The notes beneath the pieces are model-generated. The model was not told the DNA's origin and ran no database searches. It worked only from the letters and a program-made list of their open reading frames with translations. A stretch of DNA of 64,000 nucleotides from NCBI GenBank assembly GCA_003254925.1, contig QANZ01032061.1:62001-126000 (forward strand), given 5' to 3'. The position numbers and the translations under genes are program-made. Shown here one piece after another: positions 22,901 through 36,579 of this stretch. Every line of letters starts with the position of its first letter. The first letter of the stretch is position 1. The DNA is from Chamaecrista fasciculata. Lineage: Eukaryota > Streptophyta > Magnoliopsida > Fabales > Fabaceae.

Positions 22901-24754
22901 GGAAATGTACACGCAAATTGCTCCAACTTGAGCTTGCATCTGGACAACGCGAAAACTTTTTCCCACATATATAATTAATTTATTCAATATTAAAAAATTC
23001 AAGACCCAAATATTAATTCATTATACATATAACTTTTTGACTGAATTATATTGAATCCATTTTCATGTACACCTGCACATAATTCCTTTTTATCGCCTAA
23101 TTTGTAATATATATACTGATAAACCATATATAATCAATTTATGATGATGCATCAATCTAGATTGTAGATTATGTAATGGGAGTAAAGTAATTAAGAAATG
23201 GTGTATTATATATATATGATTGCAATTTGCAACTCATCAGTCTAAAGCATAGTTATATTCAAATCATGACTTTGTAGAAGAGATTATGTCATGAGAGAGT
23301 GAAGCGGAGAAGAAAAGGACATAAGACAAGTGGCTCTATATATAGGCTGTGTTGTTTTCGCAGTTATTTATATAATGGCGTGATGGACTTTCATTCGTTC
23401 ATTTCCACAAAATACGTGATTTTTCAACTGTCTTATTATTTATTTTCTTAAAGCTCATAAACATAACAAAAGTGACATATATGTCACACTTCATACATAT
23501 ATTCCATTTCCAAATTGCATGCCAGCATGTCACATGGAATACTCAACAAATATCAACCATAATTTCCTTTCATTCCCAAACTGCAACGTAACAACTCATA
23601 ATTTTTTATTTAAAAAAAATCAATTTACTACTCATCATGTTTGTTTTTTTCACTCAAAATAATTAAAGTAGATATAAGCTATTTTTATACTATAATCAAT
23701 ACTTCAAATTGTGTTTACAAAAGATGATATCATAGTTCAAACTTCAAACCTTACTTTTATCGTTTCATATAAAAATATTAGAGTAAATTAATAATATAAT
23801 TTTTAAAAGATGTCAGATGTTTTCAATTTAGTCCTCGAATGACACAAATAAAAATGAATTAGATCATTTTGTCTAGGATACTGATCAAAATTTAATAATA
23901 AATCTGAGTGGTTTTAAATGTTCTTAAAATTACAATACATGTTTAATTTGAAGCTGGAAACAAAATATTTCTGTTGTTAAATTTAAATTAATATTTTAAC
24001 GAAATAAGTAAACTAATTGTAATTGTATGGTTCAATAACTAAATCTTATATTGTTATCTTTTAGGGATTAAATTGAGGTAATTATCATTTTTTTTAAGGA
24101 CGAAATCATAGAAATATATTTGTTTAGAGTTGAAGCTTTAAAGAAGAAAAAAGTGGGAAATATTCTAGTTATTATAAGCTGACGTGTATGTGAGTGGAAA
24201 ATATATCTTATATATACGGTGTATATTATGAATGGATAATTGAATGAATTATGAATGGGTGGAGGAAAAAGAAAAATTAAAGAAAAGAGTGGAAGAATGA
24301 ATTAAAGGAAAGAAAAGAATCTGACCCGTCCGATTTGGTGCCAGAGAGACTGATTGAAGGAAGCAGCGGTGGAGATAACTTGAGGGAAGCTAGTAGCGGC
24401 GGGGTAGGCCCCACCAAACTTGGTACCGGGGCCCACATTGGAGACACCGTGGAGTGCCTCCGACCACCACTCGTATCCCTGAATTCCCAGCCTAGGCACT
24501 GCAATCGCATTGTTCACTACTAGCCTGATCTTCTCCTGCAATGTCAGCCGTTGGATCAAGTCCTGTACCCTCACGTGGATCGGCACGTTCGTCTTGCAGA
24601 ATTTCAGAATCCTCGTCACGCCGTTCTTGGGGTCGCATGCAAACGGCACTCGCATTCCATGTCCCAACGACACCCAATAACAACCCAACAGAATTGTAAC
24701 TACCGTTAACACTAGTTTGTTATTCTTGTTATAACTACTTTCTCCTCCACCCAT
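19937..24754 (-). CDS. Beta-D-xylosidase / alpha-L-arabinofuranosidase, GH3, BXL1-like
   Basis: Five exons on the - strand, 24754-24326, 22454-22173, 22104-21486, 21405-20992 and 20523-19937, join in frame to 776 aa, the usual size for plant BXL proteins. Residues 1-33 form a signal peptide (hydrophobic [14 protein letters not shown]), so the enzyme is secreted to the cell wall, where relatives trim xylose and arabinose from xylan and arabinan. The GH3 N-domain shows [31 protein letters not shown] and [13 protein letters not shown]. The nucleophile Asp is in [11 protein letters not shown] near residue 299. The GH3 C-domain contains [19 protein letters not shown] and [12 protein letters not shown], and a fibronectin-III-like tail ends in [15 protein letters not shown]. 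Similarity to Arabidopsis BXL1 as I recall it is high throughout. The fourth intron (20524-20991) contains a foldback transposon. No defects are seen. Confidence 0.95.
20637..20975. mobile_element. MULE-like foldback element in the fourth intron of the beta-xylosidase gene
   Basis: The ends (GGTCAAAGTACACTTTTGGT and, reverse-complemented, GGCCAAACTGCATTTTTAGT) are inverted repeats. The exact 9-mer aaactgtaa flanks the element at 20628-20636 and 20976-20984, the Mutator-type target duplication. The interior is built from repeats of CCCATAACTTT-type words. No coding capacity is present, and the insertion stays inside an intron. Confidence 0.8.
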
Positions 24755-25000
24755 AATTAATATATGTAAGTAATTGCTGAGAAGAGGATATAGAGAGAGA
24801 GTGAAGAGAGTTGGGATTGAGATATATCCTACATGTGATGCATTACATGTATATATATATATATATAGAGAAGAAGAAGAGGCTGAATTGAAGCGAAGGG
24901 GATAGATATAGAGAGGTTGCGTATTGTGAAAGGGTTGGTTTGGGTTAATAATTAGTTGGGGTTGGGTATAGTGAGAGCTAGTGATGAAAGTGACAGAGAA
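24755..25000 (-). promoter_or_regulatory. Promoter and 5' UTR region of the beta-xylosidase gene
   Basis: Upstream of the ATG at 24754 on the - strand lies a purine/pyrimidine-biased leader and a TA repeat at about 24848-24867 that can serve as a TATA region. The stretch has no other gene. This is an inference from position and composition. Confidence 0.4.
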
Positions 25001-28000
25001 TGAATCAAAGAAATTGAAGATCGATATATCTATCGTTACGGGTTGGGATGAGGGTTAACTTTCGATTCATGATTGGATTTCCACGTCGATCACCATCGGA
25101 TATCATATATAATGAGTCAGAAAATAAAATATCAGGCGATGCATACATGTACAGCACATATTAGGAGTGAGAGATAGATACGACACGATCGTAGTCATGA
25201 GTGTTCATTCATCATTCATGTACTCTCTAACACGCAGTTAGGCTCACTGAGCTTTTCACATCACATGCATCCATGCCCAACTACTCTTTAATTATTATGT
25301 TTAATTAACCCTCCTTCTATTAAAAAAAAAAAACATATATATATATATATATATTGTCACCCCGTGTAGTTGAGTATTAAATAGTTGTCTATTTCTTTAA
25401 TAATTAAATGTTAGAGATTTGAGAAGAGTTTTAAATTTTCATCATATCAATTCTTATTCATCAAGATGCTTGCAAACTATCGAGAGGATTAGTCTATTAG
25501 TGATTATTTTACCAAAAAAATAGAAAAAAGAGATGGTGAGTTTTAGTTTGCTTACACATTTAGTCCCTGTGGTAGTTGGATTTTTCGTTCATATTCAATT
25601 TTATTCACTTATAATCAACTGTGTGACGTCTTCAAACTCTCAACTTCTTGGTTGATTTTACTTCAACGGCTTCTATTTCATTTTACCCAAGAAAAATAAA
25701 TCATAAGGCCGGTTACAATTGTGATATTGCGTATATATAGTACTATAGTAGTGATATAAATATATAATTAGTACGCTCTTAATTGGATGCCTCTGCTTCA
25801 GAACCTCAATTAGCTAATCATATCTTGAAAGATTAATTTAATATTGAACCTTGGTATTATTGTTATTATATTATATATATGCCATAACTCAGCTGTTAAA
25901 AAGAATCAGGACAAAAGAACGACAACGGGTTTTTGCACCTAAGAGTGTGACTTTTGTTTTCTTGTACATATTAGTTGGCTGAAAGGCATGTTGTAATATT
26001 TAAAAGTTTTACAAAGTTCATCAACAAGTTAGCTGTTATTTTTGACGTGAACAAATATATATGTTATTACCTTATGTATATATATAGCTGTTATATTAAT
26101 TAGTACTTTGGTTAATCTTTTCATCTTCCTAACTTCATTATTACATGAATCAAATCAGTATGAAGCAAAATGAATCAAGTTAGGAGGAGAAAAAAAATAG
26201 AGATAAAGAGCCGAACAAGTCCAAATATTTGACGATTTCCGAAGGTTCTCTTCACCAAATACACAAATTTTGTCTGAAAGATTACTACATCAATATTAAT
26301 TAAAATTTTGGTTGTTTACCGATGACCAAAAAACAATTAATTTCACCCACAAATGATGTAATTTGGACTGACTTAATAGCTACACAAGTTATTTTTTGAC
26401 TACTCCGTTTACAAGTACATATTGGACATCAATTTTCCATTCTTTATTTTCCCTTTCTTTCTCTGTGTTTCGTTTTTCCAGTCAAGCCCTTTTACTAACT
26501 TGTCACGCAAAATATGACAGCAATTATGTGTGGTTGTTGCATGAATTAATATATGCATGGATGTTGATAATTTCAATAAATGGTCTTTGATTGAGAAAGT
26601 ATAGGAGTATTAAGATAAAAGAATATTATTAATTATATGACTGGAGATAAGGGCTCGAAGACATATTACATCCATTTGTATATCTTTTCATGTGCAATGA
26701 TAATATATAATTAATTCAGAATAAAATTGATACGAAATTTCGATTATTTTATTTTGTGTTAGCTAGTAATATATGATGGATGTCTCTGATGATTTTTAAA
26801 AGAAAACTTATATTTATTAACATTTTTTTTAATGTATCTGTGATTGATTGAGAAAAAGTGGAACAAAATATTAAGATATTCAAAATCAATATGAGAATCA
26901 TTGACCCAAAAAAAGGAAAATGTAAAACAAATAAGATAGCTTACCAACTATCAATGAAGTATGGCATATGAGGCCCACAGGAGGAGGATTCTCACATGGT
27001 ACCACCGCCACCAAAAATAATTGACAAATTTAATATCCTAAGTGCTTTACAGTTTTAATTATAAATTGTGGATCAAAATATTGTTTTTGAATAGATAATA
27101 TTGTTAATTATAGGTTGGTATAACAAATTACGTAATTCAGGCCAACAAAAAATTACGTAATTAAATAATCTTTATTTTAAGTGTTTTTTATTTTTCTTTA
27201 TTTTTTTTAATATGTAGCAGTAGGTTAATATATGTTTGTGTCTTAATGTGTATGTGAAGCAAAACATGATATTTCCGGAGCAATGAGATTTTTTGAAAAG
27301 CAATGGCCACACACTTTAGCTTAGAATGATATTTGTTTTTTATGGGTATCAAATGATTATATATATGATTTTCTTTTGATAAATTGACAAAACCTTATTA
27401 ACTATTAATCAATTATTATACAATATATAAAACGTAACCGCTTCATCCCTCATGCCAATGACGTTGCTGGGAAGCCTACTTCAGTACATAACAAGACGAA
27501 ACCTATTAATATTATAGGACATTATTAATTAATATTTGATTTCATCTATATTATTCAACAATTAAGAATTCACGACCAATTTTTATTTTATGTTTTTCCC
27601 TTCTTTAATATAATTAATTGTAGTAATGGGATGTGATGAAATTAGATTAATTTTGGACACATCCGAAGTAGTATAATTAAATCACTAAGAACCAATGTAA
27701 TAAACCTTTGTTTTTTCTTGTGTTGCTTTCCTTTTCAGATAGAGAATCTTGTCCCTTTTTAATATATATGGCTATATATACAGTGTTCTTTTCAATTTAC
27801 AGTTAAGCATCGATCATAAAGATGATTGGGTAAATGATGACAAATTAGGATCTAATGAAAGGACCACCAAGCACTTTTTGGGACAAGCTTAAGCTTGAAG
27901 TATAGCAGAAGCAACAATATTGGCGGAAGCATATTATTTGTAGTTGACAAAATTAATTAGTTATAATGTTATGACATGTTTAATTATTTTGTGCATCCAT

Positions 28001-30585
28001 GATGTTGCATCATCTTTCACATGTTCATATCACTGATCCAACGGAACAAAAAATTGGAAAATAGATCAATAACAATAAAATAACATCTATACGTACACTT
28101 AAATAATTATGGCGGCATGTATACCTAATTCCTATTATTATTGCTGAAAATCTAATAATTATATTCTACATCAAAATATATATAGTTGAGTGAAAATTTT
28201 TAAAATATGTTAAATGTATTTTATAGTTATGTGAATTCTGAAAAGGAAATAATTTATTTCTGATGTTAAAAATAATTAATTGTAATTAATTGTCCTCTAT
28301 ATATGATGAATTTAAAGTTTTACATGTCAAGCAATTAATAAAAATTGAAAAATTAAGTCAATATTGTTGATGTAAAATAGAGTACATGCATGATCAAAAC
28401 TTTCCTAGTATGTGTGTGTTGAGTTGTGTTTCCATGATCGAACTAGAAGGTCCCATTTTGAGAATTGTAAGTGATGTGTGTGGGACCTTGTTTTAACAGA
28501 ATTTACAGAGACAATATAACATATTTCATTTATATATATTCAATCGGGCATAACCATCAACGACTCTCATATTTACATTCTCCCAACTAATTTTTCGAAT
28601 AATTAAAGCATTAATTCGACACTTGAAATTAGTTGAAGGCTACTCTTCTTTCTAATTAAGCTTGATGCTTATCTCAAAGTACCCCAACAACAACAAACAA
28701 TGACAACTACCCAAACAGAAATTAAAGGAATTAAGTGGTTCTGTTACTCTCTCTATATATATAACAAATGAAAATTAGTTTTTTGTATTTATATTTTGAT
28801 AAAATAGCAACTGATGATTTTATTTTTACTCTGTTTGAAAGTAAAATTGAAATTTAACAAAGAAATTTATACATTTTTAATAAATAAAAAATTCTTACAA
28901 ATTCAATATAGACTGACAGTTATTTTCTCTCTATAACAACAATTGTAAGTAGCAAAAGGTATGTAGAAAAGCAGTCAGATTGATATAGCAGCAGTTTTAT
29001 TCTGTTGCCATAGATGGTAGATCGTATATGTAGTTATGTACTAGCATTTTTGACTCTATAGCAGCAATTTATTTTTGTTGCTATACAATTTATTTTTATT
29101 GACAATTTGTTTGACTCTATAACAATAGTTTTATGTTTGTTATTATAAAAGATGTTCGGGTGACAAATATAATAACAGTTTAGTAATCAATAGAGCAATA
29201 AAGGAAACTGCGGCTACAAGTCTATAACTTTAGCAGCAGTTTTTATATTTTTTATCACTACTTTTGATTACTCTTACAACTTTAATTAATTATTAGTATT
29301 GTTTGAGATGTTGTTGCTTGTCTGAATTTAGTTGCTTACATGGTATTAGCTGTTGGGTTTAATTACCAAACGCCTTACAGTTTCTTGATCTCATTGGGGA
29401 AAGGGACTTGGAAACAAAAATAATAATTAACTAATAAATTTATATGGTGGAAAAAAATTAAGAAGGTTGGTGAAGCAAAACTGCAGTTCCCAGCCTATCA
29501 AGCAATATAAAACCCAACAAAACAAAATAGCAATTAATCCAAACTATGTATCACATTTTTTGGGAAAGAATATAACCACTTCACATCAGATTGATGGGTG
29601 ATCAATAATTTAAAAAAATAGCAATTTTTATTTTGGCCTATAGTTGATAAAATTTGCTCAATTAAACAATTAAATCCAGACATTTTGTATAAAAGTAAGC
29701 ATGATAATATATATATATATATATATTACTTTTTGGGAAAAAATACAATACATCATAAATTTGTTGAAGAGAACTTGATAAATTAACATTTTAATAATGG
29801 TAATTAATAACATAGGTTAATTTGTTAATTACAAAGAAAAGGTGTCATTTTCATATATATAATTATAGATTAGTTTTCTTGTGCTAATCGCCAACCAAAG
29901 GCTATCTGCTTCAAGTGTAACATAGTATATGACAACAATGCTGGCTAGCTGCCTTCAAGTTTAAGGCATTTTTCTATTCTGTTAACCAAAAATGCAATCT
30001 CAAATCACGCACAGAGACCCAATTTAATTATGAGATTATTGTTATGAGACCTAGCTATAATTATATATATATGTGTGTATTTTTTTTTTTCTTTTCATAC
30101 AACATTGTTATATTATATTTTAGAATCACAAACTAGAGACGACATTAATTAGTACTTTGTGGAGAGAGAGAAAATTGAAATAGATAGATATAGATGGTAA
30201 AGGGAATTGAAGAAGGGACTCAATTGGATCATAAATAAAAAGGACCCACAAATCCTATCCGTTAGAGAAATTAGAGAAAAAGTAAGGATGAGAACGTTAC
30301 AATTTGGATCAGTGAAATCAAATCCATCTTTAGATGGATGCAAGTGGGCTATTCAATGGATATGAAGAAGATAGATGAGAACATACATCCTTATAAAAAA
30401 GATCACAACTATCTCTTCTCCATCTATATGGCTATATGCTACACAACACAAACCCTACATACTGCCATAGTGTATATCCATGTGGAGTTTGCTGATTTGG
30501 CATAACATTCTTATCCTTAAACGACAGTGACTTAACATGATATTTTTTTATTGAAAGTAAATCTTTGTTTTTATATAAAAACATA
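25001..30585. other. Large AT-rich intergenic region without recognisable genes
   Basis: I see no coding region with a credible product in 5.6 kb. TA microsatellites stand near 25337-25354 and 29708-29726. The stretch 28970-29280 has scattered words of the AGCAGCAGTTTT/TATAGCAGC type, like subterminal repeats of a DNA transposon. A 30-base segment at 27064-27093 recurs exactly at 46277-46306. Confidence 0.5.
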
Positions 30586-30594
30586 TATATAAAA

Positions 30595-31545
30595 GGCTTA
30601 AGTGCACTTTTGGTCCAAAAACTATGACAAAGGTTTCATTTTGGTCCCATAACTTTTTTGGTTGCAATTTTGGTCCCATAACTATGACAAAGTTTTCATT
30701 TTGGTCCCATAACTTTTTTTGTTGCAATTTTGGTCCCATAACTATGACAAAGGTTTCATTTTGGTCCCATGATTTTTTTTTTGTTGCAATTTTGGTCTCA
30801 TAACTTCTCAAAAGGTTCCACCGTTAGTCCCTTGGTGAATTCCATCCATATTTAGCCGTTAAGTATGACGTGACATAGTGACTAGGATCATGATGTGGCA
30901 AAATAAGATGAAATGGACTGAAATAGGATCTATATGCAACATATTAAAACTTATCTATACCCAACCACAATATATACAAAGAGTGGTACTTCCTCTTCCT
31001 CGTCAGCCCAACGGGACTTCCTCTTCCTCGTTCCGCTTCCCGATTCGCCGTCGCCGCCGCTTTGGTCGTTCAACTCTGGCTGAGGATCCCATCGACTTTG
31101 TCGGCGCCTTCTGCTTGAAGTCTCTTCTTCCCCACCAGATTGGTCCCTGTCAGTACCACTCTTTGTATATTTTGTGGTTGGATATAGATAAGTTTTAATA
31201 TGTTGCATATAGATCCTATTTCAGTCCACTTCATCTTATTTTGTCGCATCATGATCCTAGTTACTATGCCACGTCATACTTAACGGCTAAATATGGATGG
31301 AATTCACCAAGGGACTAACGGTGGAACCTTTTGAGAAGTTATGGGACCAAAATTGCAACAAAAAAAGTTATGGGACCAAAATGAAACCTTCGTCATAGTT
31401 ATGGGACCAAAATTGCAACAAAAAAAGTTATGGGACCAAAATGAAACCTTTGTCATAATTATGGGACCAAAATTGCAACAAAAAAAGTTATGGGACCAAA
31501 ATGAAACCTTTATCATAGTTATGGGACCAAAAGTGCACTTAAGCC
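30595..31545. mobile_element. MULE-like foldback element carrying an SF1/BBP gene fragment (Pack-MULE type)
   Basis: Two nearly perfect inverted arms, 30595-30990 (396 bp) and 31152-31545 (394 bp), surround a unique 161-bp core. The ends are GGCTTAAGTGCAC on both sides. The exact 9-mer tatataaaa flanks the element at 30586-30594 and 31546-31554. The arms contain repeats of TTTTGGTCCCATAACTTT, as in the elements at 14760 and 20637. The core, read on -, encodes part of a splicing-factor protein (see the nested feature). No transposase is present. High arm similarity and the exact duplication suggest recent insertion. Confidence 0.85.
30991..31151 (-). pseudogene. Captured fragment of splicing factor SF1 / branchpoint-binding protein
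   Basis: The - strand reading of the GC-rich core gives [33 protein letters not shown], then [18 protein letters not shown]. This matches the N-terminal region of plant SF1 (the RRRRSRWDP and [13 protein letters not shown] motifs that precede the region binding U2AF65). Only about 50 residues are present, without KH domain, zinc knuckles or RRM, so it is a gene fragment carried by the transposon and not a gene. The identification rests on remembered family motifs. Confidence 0.75.
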
Positions 31546-31554
31546 TATATAAAA

Positions 31555-32821
31555 TATAAATCATGTCAATTGTACATAAGTGATTCAAAAACCTCACATT
31601 GGTGTGGGTGCACGTCGTGTGTGCTTGTGGGGCATGTCTTTGTAGTGATTTTTAAAGTTCTACATTAGTGAAAAATGAGCATATGTGAGTATATAAAAAT
31701 TAAAGAGATATATCAATTAAAGACTAATACTCGTATAAGTGTTTTGTCCAATTGTGTTCCTTCTCCTTTGATTTTTTTTAAAAAATCTTACAAGAATTTC
31801 TACGTAGAAATGAGAGAAATTTTTCTCGTGAAATTTGTAGATCAGATATTCATAATTTCTTTTTGTTCAATAATTGATACTATACATGTTACGGATTTCA
31901 ATAATTTAGTGCAATTAAAACTAGAGTTTAAAGGAGTGTTGTTTACTTAGGTTGCTTGCAAATCATAAATTTAAGACATATATATAGTGGGGTGGGTCCT
32001 TGTTGAAGAAAAGATAGAGACCAATTAATTAATTAATCTGATTCATTTTGACTATTGCTAGTGAAACGAACATTTTAGAGAATAATTCGTCAAATCATAC
32101 TAGTTGGATAATTGAAATAGGGGGATAATTTTGCATTAACAGATTGAAAGAGCATCTGCAATATTGGCCAGGATGTTTGATTTTTTCCTACGCCACGTAT
32201 CTCACTTTCCACATTTCAGAGCTTTTCTAGATGTTATACGTCATTGCTCAGATCACCACCAAACCTATTGATTCTTCTTCTGCTTAGAAAAGGATAATGA
32301 TATTTTACGCCAAAGGAGATGCTTAGTTTGTGGCATCAACTAGGCCATGAAGAAGGACCAATCTGGGTTTTTAGTTTGGTGATAATTAATTATTAGCAGG
32401 ATGTAAGCGAAACTCCAATCAATTTGGGCATGTATAAGTGTATCTGTTAGATAAGACTATACTGAACAACCAATCCATTGGGCCAAGTCCATTGGGCTGA
32501 ATTAATCAAAATTTCCCGATACAATCCGTACATTGATGAATTCAGCCACATAATTAATATCATAAAATACCACCGAAGGATCTATCTGCATTTCTAGATG
32601 AGATAATTCTGCTTTAGACAGTATAAGATATTAAATATGAAAATATTCCCTAATAAGACTTCAAAAGTTGAGTTCATTTGAAGACTAAAACCTCGGTAAA
32701 TTGAGTTTATGGCCACTGCTATTAAATATAAATACATCAGCTGCCTAATGAAGCAAAGCAACAAGTAGAGCAAACTTCTCATCTCATCTATAGTCACAAT
32801 AACAAAAACTAAATTACAGTT
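31555..32821. other. Intergenic spacer between the foldback element and the AAE gene
   Basis: AT-rich sequence with no gene that I can support. An open frame at 31675-31950 has no recognisable motif. The right part is the 3' UTR and downstream flank of the acyl-activating enzyme gene. Confidence 0.45.
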
Positions 32822-35800
32822 TTACAACTTGCTCATCTTGATAGGGCCCATCTCCTTTGCCTTGGCCCTCAGCAAATGCTTCTGTATCTTCCCAGTGGCT
32901 GTTTTTGGTAATGGTCCAAAGAACACTGATTTGGGTAGCCAGTAAGATGGCATTTTTTCTCTGCAGAACTTAATAATATCCTCAGCAAGACGCTTCTCAT
33001 TAGAACTATCAACTCCTGGCTTTAAAGTCACAAAAGCACAGGGAGACTCACCCCATTTCTCATCTGGCCTGGCAACCACAGAAGCCTCTAATATTGCAGG
33101 GTGAGAGTACAGAGCATTCTCTATTTCAACACTGCTGATGTTTTCAGCCCCCGAGATGATGATGTCCTTGGATCTATCTTTGATTTCTATGTATCCATCT
33201 GGATGCTTAACAGCAAGATCCCCAGAATGAAACCACCCATTTGCAAAGGTTTCTTCATTTGCTTTCGGGTTCTTTAAGTAGCCTTTCATCACAACATTAC
33301 CCCGCATCACAATCTCTCCAATGGTAGTTCCATTGGCAGGAACAGGTTCCATGGTTTTTGGGCTAACCACATCTAGGCCTTCCAAGCCAATGTACCGCAC
33401 GCCTTGCCTTGCATGGAGCCGAACTTGGGTTTCAGGTGGAAGTGATTCCCATTCAGGCTTCCAGACACATACGGTGGAGGGGCCATATGTTTCTGAGAGA
33501 CCATAAGTGTGAGTGACATGAAATCCCCGTTTTTTCATGGCAGAAAGAACGGTAGGAGGAGGAGCAGCCCCAGCTGTATTCACATGCACAACATGGGGCA
33601 GAGGAAGAATGGTTTCCTCAGGTTGGGCATTAACTATTGTGTTGAGAACCACTGGTGCTGCACAAAAATGAGTCACCTTATACTTGGCAATGGCTTCATA
33701 GACAGCCCTAGCTGTAACCTGTGTAAACGCATTAAGAAAGTTGAAAGAGTAAGGATATCCATATCAATGGACTAGCTAACTGTTATAGATAACGAATCTC
33801 TATAAAGAATATGATAGTATCAGTTAATACATTAGTGCAATTCAATGATTTCACTTAGCAGAGCACAAAACGTGGAACTAGTCATTCGAAATAGAACAAA
33901 AAGGTTTTATTTAATATGTTTAAGATTATGATGCTATCAACAGTTTACCTACAAACAAAAACAAAAAATACTCTTAGTCAAAAAATTAAGTTCAACATAA
34001 AGCATACAGGCATACAGCTATTATAAGTCCTATGCACTCAACTTTAGCTTCGTTTATTTGCTATTGTATTGTTGACTGTGTCAAAAAAAAATTAAAGCTA
34101 GAATTAGCAAAGATCAACCAGTCATGTGCAGAATATTACCCAATAAGGATAACAAGCCAAAAACAACTTGTTTCAATTACTCAAATAAACCAAAAAGATT
34201 AATAAACTCATTAATCTACCTGGCGAAGGCATATGCTTGTACCACAAAGAGCTGCAAGTGTCCAAGTGTAGCACCAACCATTGCAGTGAAACATGGGTAG
34301 CGTCCATAGATAGATAGCCCCTTCATTCATTCCCCAAATTAAAGCTCCACTTAGAGCCATAAGATATGCCCCACGGTGATGTAATACCACACCCTTAGGG
34401 CTAGCAGTAGTACCAGACGTATAACCCAAAGCAATGCTTTGCCACTCATCCTCCGGCGGTTTCCATGCAAATTCAGGGTCACCACTTTCTAGAAATTTCT
34501 CATATTCAATGGCTCCTTTGGCCAAAGCGTACCTGAGTGTCTTAGGATCACAATTTTCATCACCAATGACAACTAAAATTGGAGGCTTAAAACTTTTGTT
34601 TTTCTCTGACCAGATTTTCAAAGCTTCTTCTGCCAAGGAAAAGAACTCTTGATCCACCATTAAAACTGCTGCTTCTGAATGATTAAGAAGAAAAGCTATT
34701 GCTGATGCATTCAGTCGAATATTAATGGTGTTCACTACAGCTCCTGACATTGGAATTCCAAAGTGAGCTTCATAAAGGGCAGGAATGTTGGGTGCAATAA
34801 TTGCTACCTGTTGGCAGTATCAGAAAGTTATTTTAGGTGTGAACGCACTCAAATACTGGATCTTTCACTAAACTGCAATAAACAGGTCCGAGTAAAACCA
34901 ATGCGAAAAATTCTAAACTATACCTATATACTAGCACATATTAGGGTGAAAAATCAAATAGCACATGGCAAAACCAAAACTTTGAGCCTGAATTATCTAG
35001 TAACTGATATGGATTAGTATAGCTTTAGGATGAAATCATGAAATAATTTTTGACACAATATCGAAGCTCAATGATGAAGTTGTTAGGAGTTCAATCATTG
35101 CCACCCTCATTCTCTTAATTATAATTAAGATTTAAGAACAAGGCATAGCAGTCATAACGAAAACAACTATGAGCCTTTACTTTATGGTTTGAATTTCTTG
35201 GTGAAATGGTTCTTGACAATTCAAGTACGTAGACCCAACAATGGCACTTAGATGACAAATTCATCCTAATTACTGAATGAACTATCTCATGTACGTTTTA
35301 AAAAGTGATATATCAATATATCATAACGGGGTGCAAGAAAATTTCTCACGATGGTACCTAGTGATTCAAAAGTTTTAAATTTGGACTTGTGGTTTGCACC
35401 GTTAGCACATCGGGGCCTTGCCGTAAAAAATTAACTGCAAATGGCACATGAGGCACACGTGAGTTAGGTTAAAATCTCATTTCAGTCAATATTATTTGCC
35501 TTATGTTCCATTTTGATCTAATATATTTTTTTGTTCCGTTTCAATCTCTAACATTTCCCAGAATTTCTCTCTCTCTCTCTCTCTCCCTCTCTCCTTGAGA
35601 GTCTCTGAAGGAGATGAGAGAGAAATAAAGAAATGCTCGAGGACCAAACAGAGAGAGAGAAATATTTAGGGACCAAAATGAGATAGAAAAAAAAATAAAT
35701 TAATGAGATGGAATTTCTTTTTTAAAACCCAAGTTTGGACGTAATAGTACTGAGGGACTAATAATGGAACTTCCGATGAATATTGAGGATCAAAATGGAA

Positions 35801-36579
35801 AAAAAAAAATATAAAGATCAAAACAAAACATAGAACAAATATTAGAACTAAAACGCCTCACGAGTCATCTGCCATTAATTTTTTACGACAGGGCCTTAAT
35901 GTGCTAACAATGCAAATCAAACGCTCCAATTTAAGAATTTTTAAACCAAACGATACTAGCAAATAGGCCAAATCACATTGACCTTTTTGTAATTTACCCT
36001 AAGTATTTCTACCAGCCACTAAATAGGGAGGAGGCCCTTATGGCATATTCCAAAACAATATCATCCCTGATAAAATGAATAATATTTTGCCTTTTAAGTT
36101 TACAAACAATCAAACTCTAGTCTTGCATATTGACCATAAAATCAGTCTCAAACAATTAATAAGCTCCCCAAAATTAGCTAGTACAGAGTACGAACAGAGC
36201 AAAAATGTATTTCAATCAACTCCATAAGGGAAGGGATAGTATTATTCAGCTAAATGACCTAATCTCCTTCATTTCCAGCAAAACCGGAGTGATAAGATTC
36301 TCTGATAGAACAACAGAACAAATTACAAAAACGAAAAGATCAAGAATGGTGGAAGAAAAATACCGTGGAGCCATGAACAATAGAACGTTGAGAAAGAGCA
36401 GAAGCTAATCGGCGACAACGGTGGTAAGTGTGAGACCAAGTATAGTGGCGTGATCCATGAATCACCGATGTTCTGTTAGGATGAACTTGAGCCGCTCTTT
36501 CTAGAAACCACAACGGCGTCAAGGCTGTGTAGTTTGCAGCTTTCTTCGGCAAATCGTCTATGTCGCGCTGCATCACCAT
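32822..36579 (-). CDS. Peroxisomal acyl-activating enzyme (AMP-forming acyl-CoA synthetase, AAE1-like)
   Basis: Three exons on the - strand, 36579-36364, 34807-34220 and 33718-32822, join in phase 0 to 566 aa. The enzyme adenylates a carboxylic acid with ATP and transfers it to CoA. The P-loop-like motif is YTSGTTASPKGV, followed by LPMFHCNGWCYTW and THTYGLSETYGPS. The hinge and C-terminal domain show NGWFHSGDLAVKHPDGY, IKDRSKDIIISGAENISS and the catalytic-Lys motif TATGKIQKHLLR. The last three residues are SKL, a type-1 peroxisomal signal. It resembles clade VI plant AAEs (AAE1, BZO1, cinnamate-CoA ligase); acetate, short-chain or aromatic acids are all possible substrates. Two in-frame ATGs stand at 36579 and 36573, and I chose the first. 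The first intron (1.56 kb) contains an inverted-repeat element. Confidence 0.94.
35328..35999. repeat. Inverted-repeat element in the first intron of the AAE gene
   Basis: The left arm (tttgcaccgttagcacatcg, then aaaaaattaactgcaaatgg) is inverted on the right (tgccattaattttttacgac, then aatgtgctaacaatgcaaat). The right terminus GTAATTTACCC matches the ends of the element family at 36981 and 46890. A CT repeat at 35566-35594 sits in the spacer. I see no convincing target duplication, so the left end is uncertain. Confidence 0.55.
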
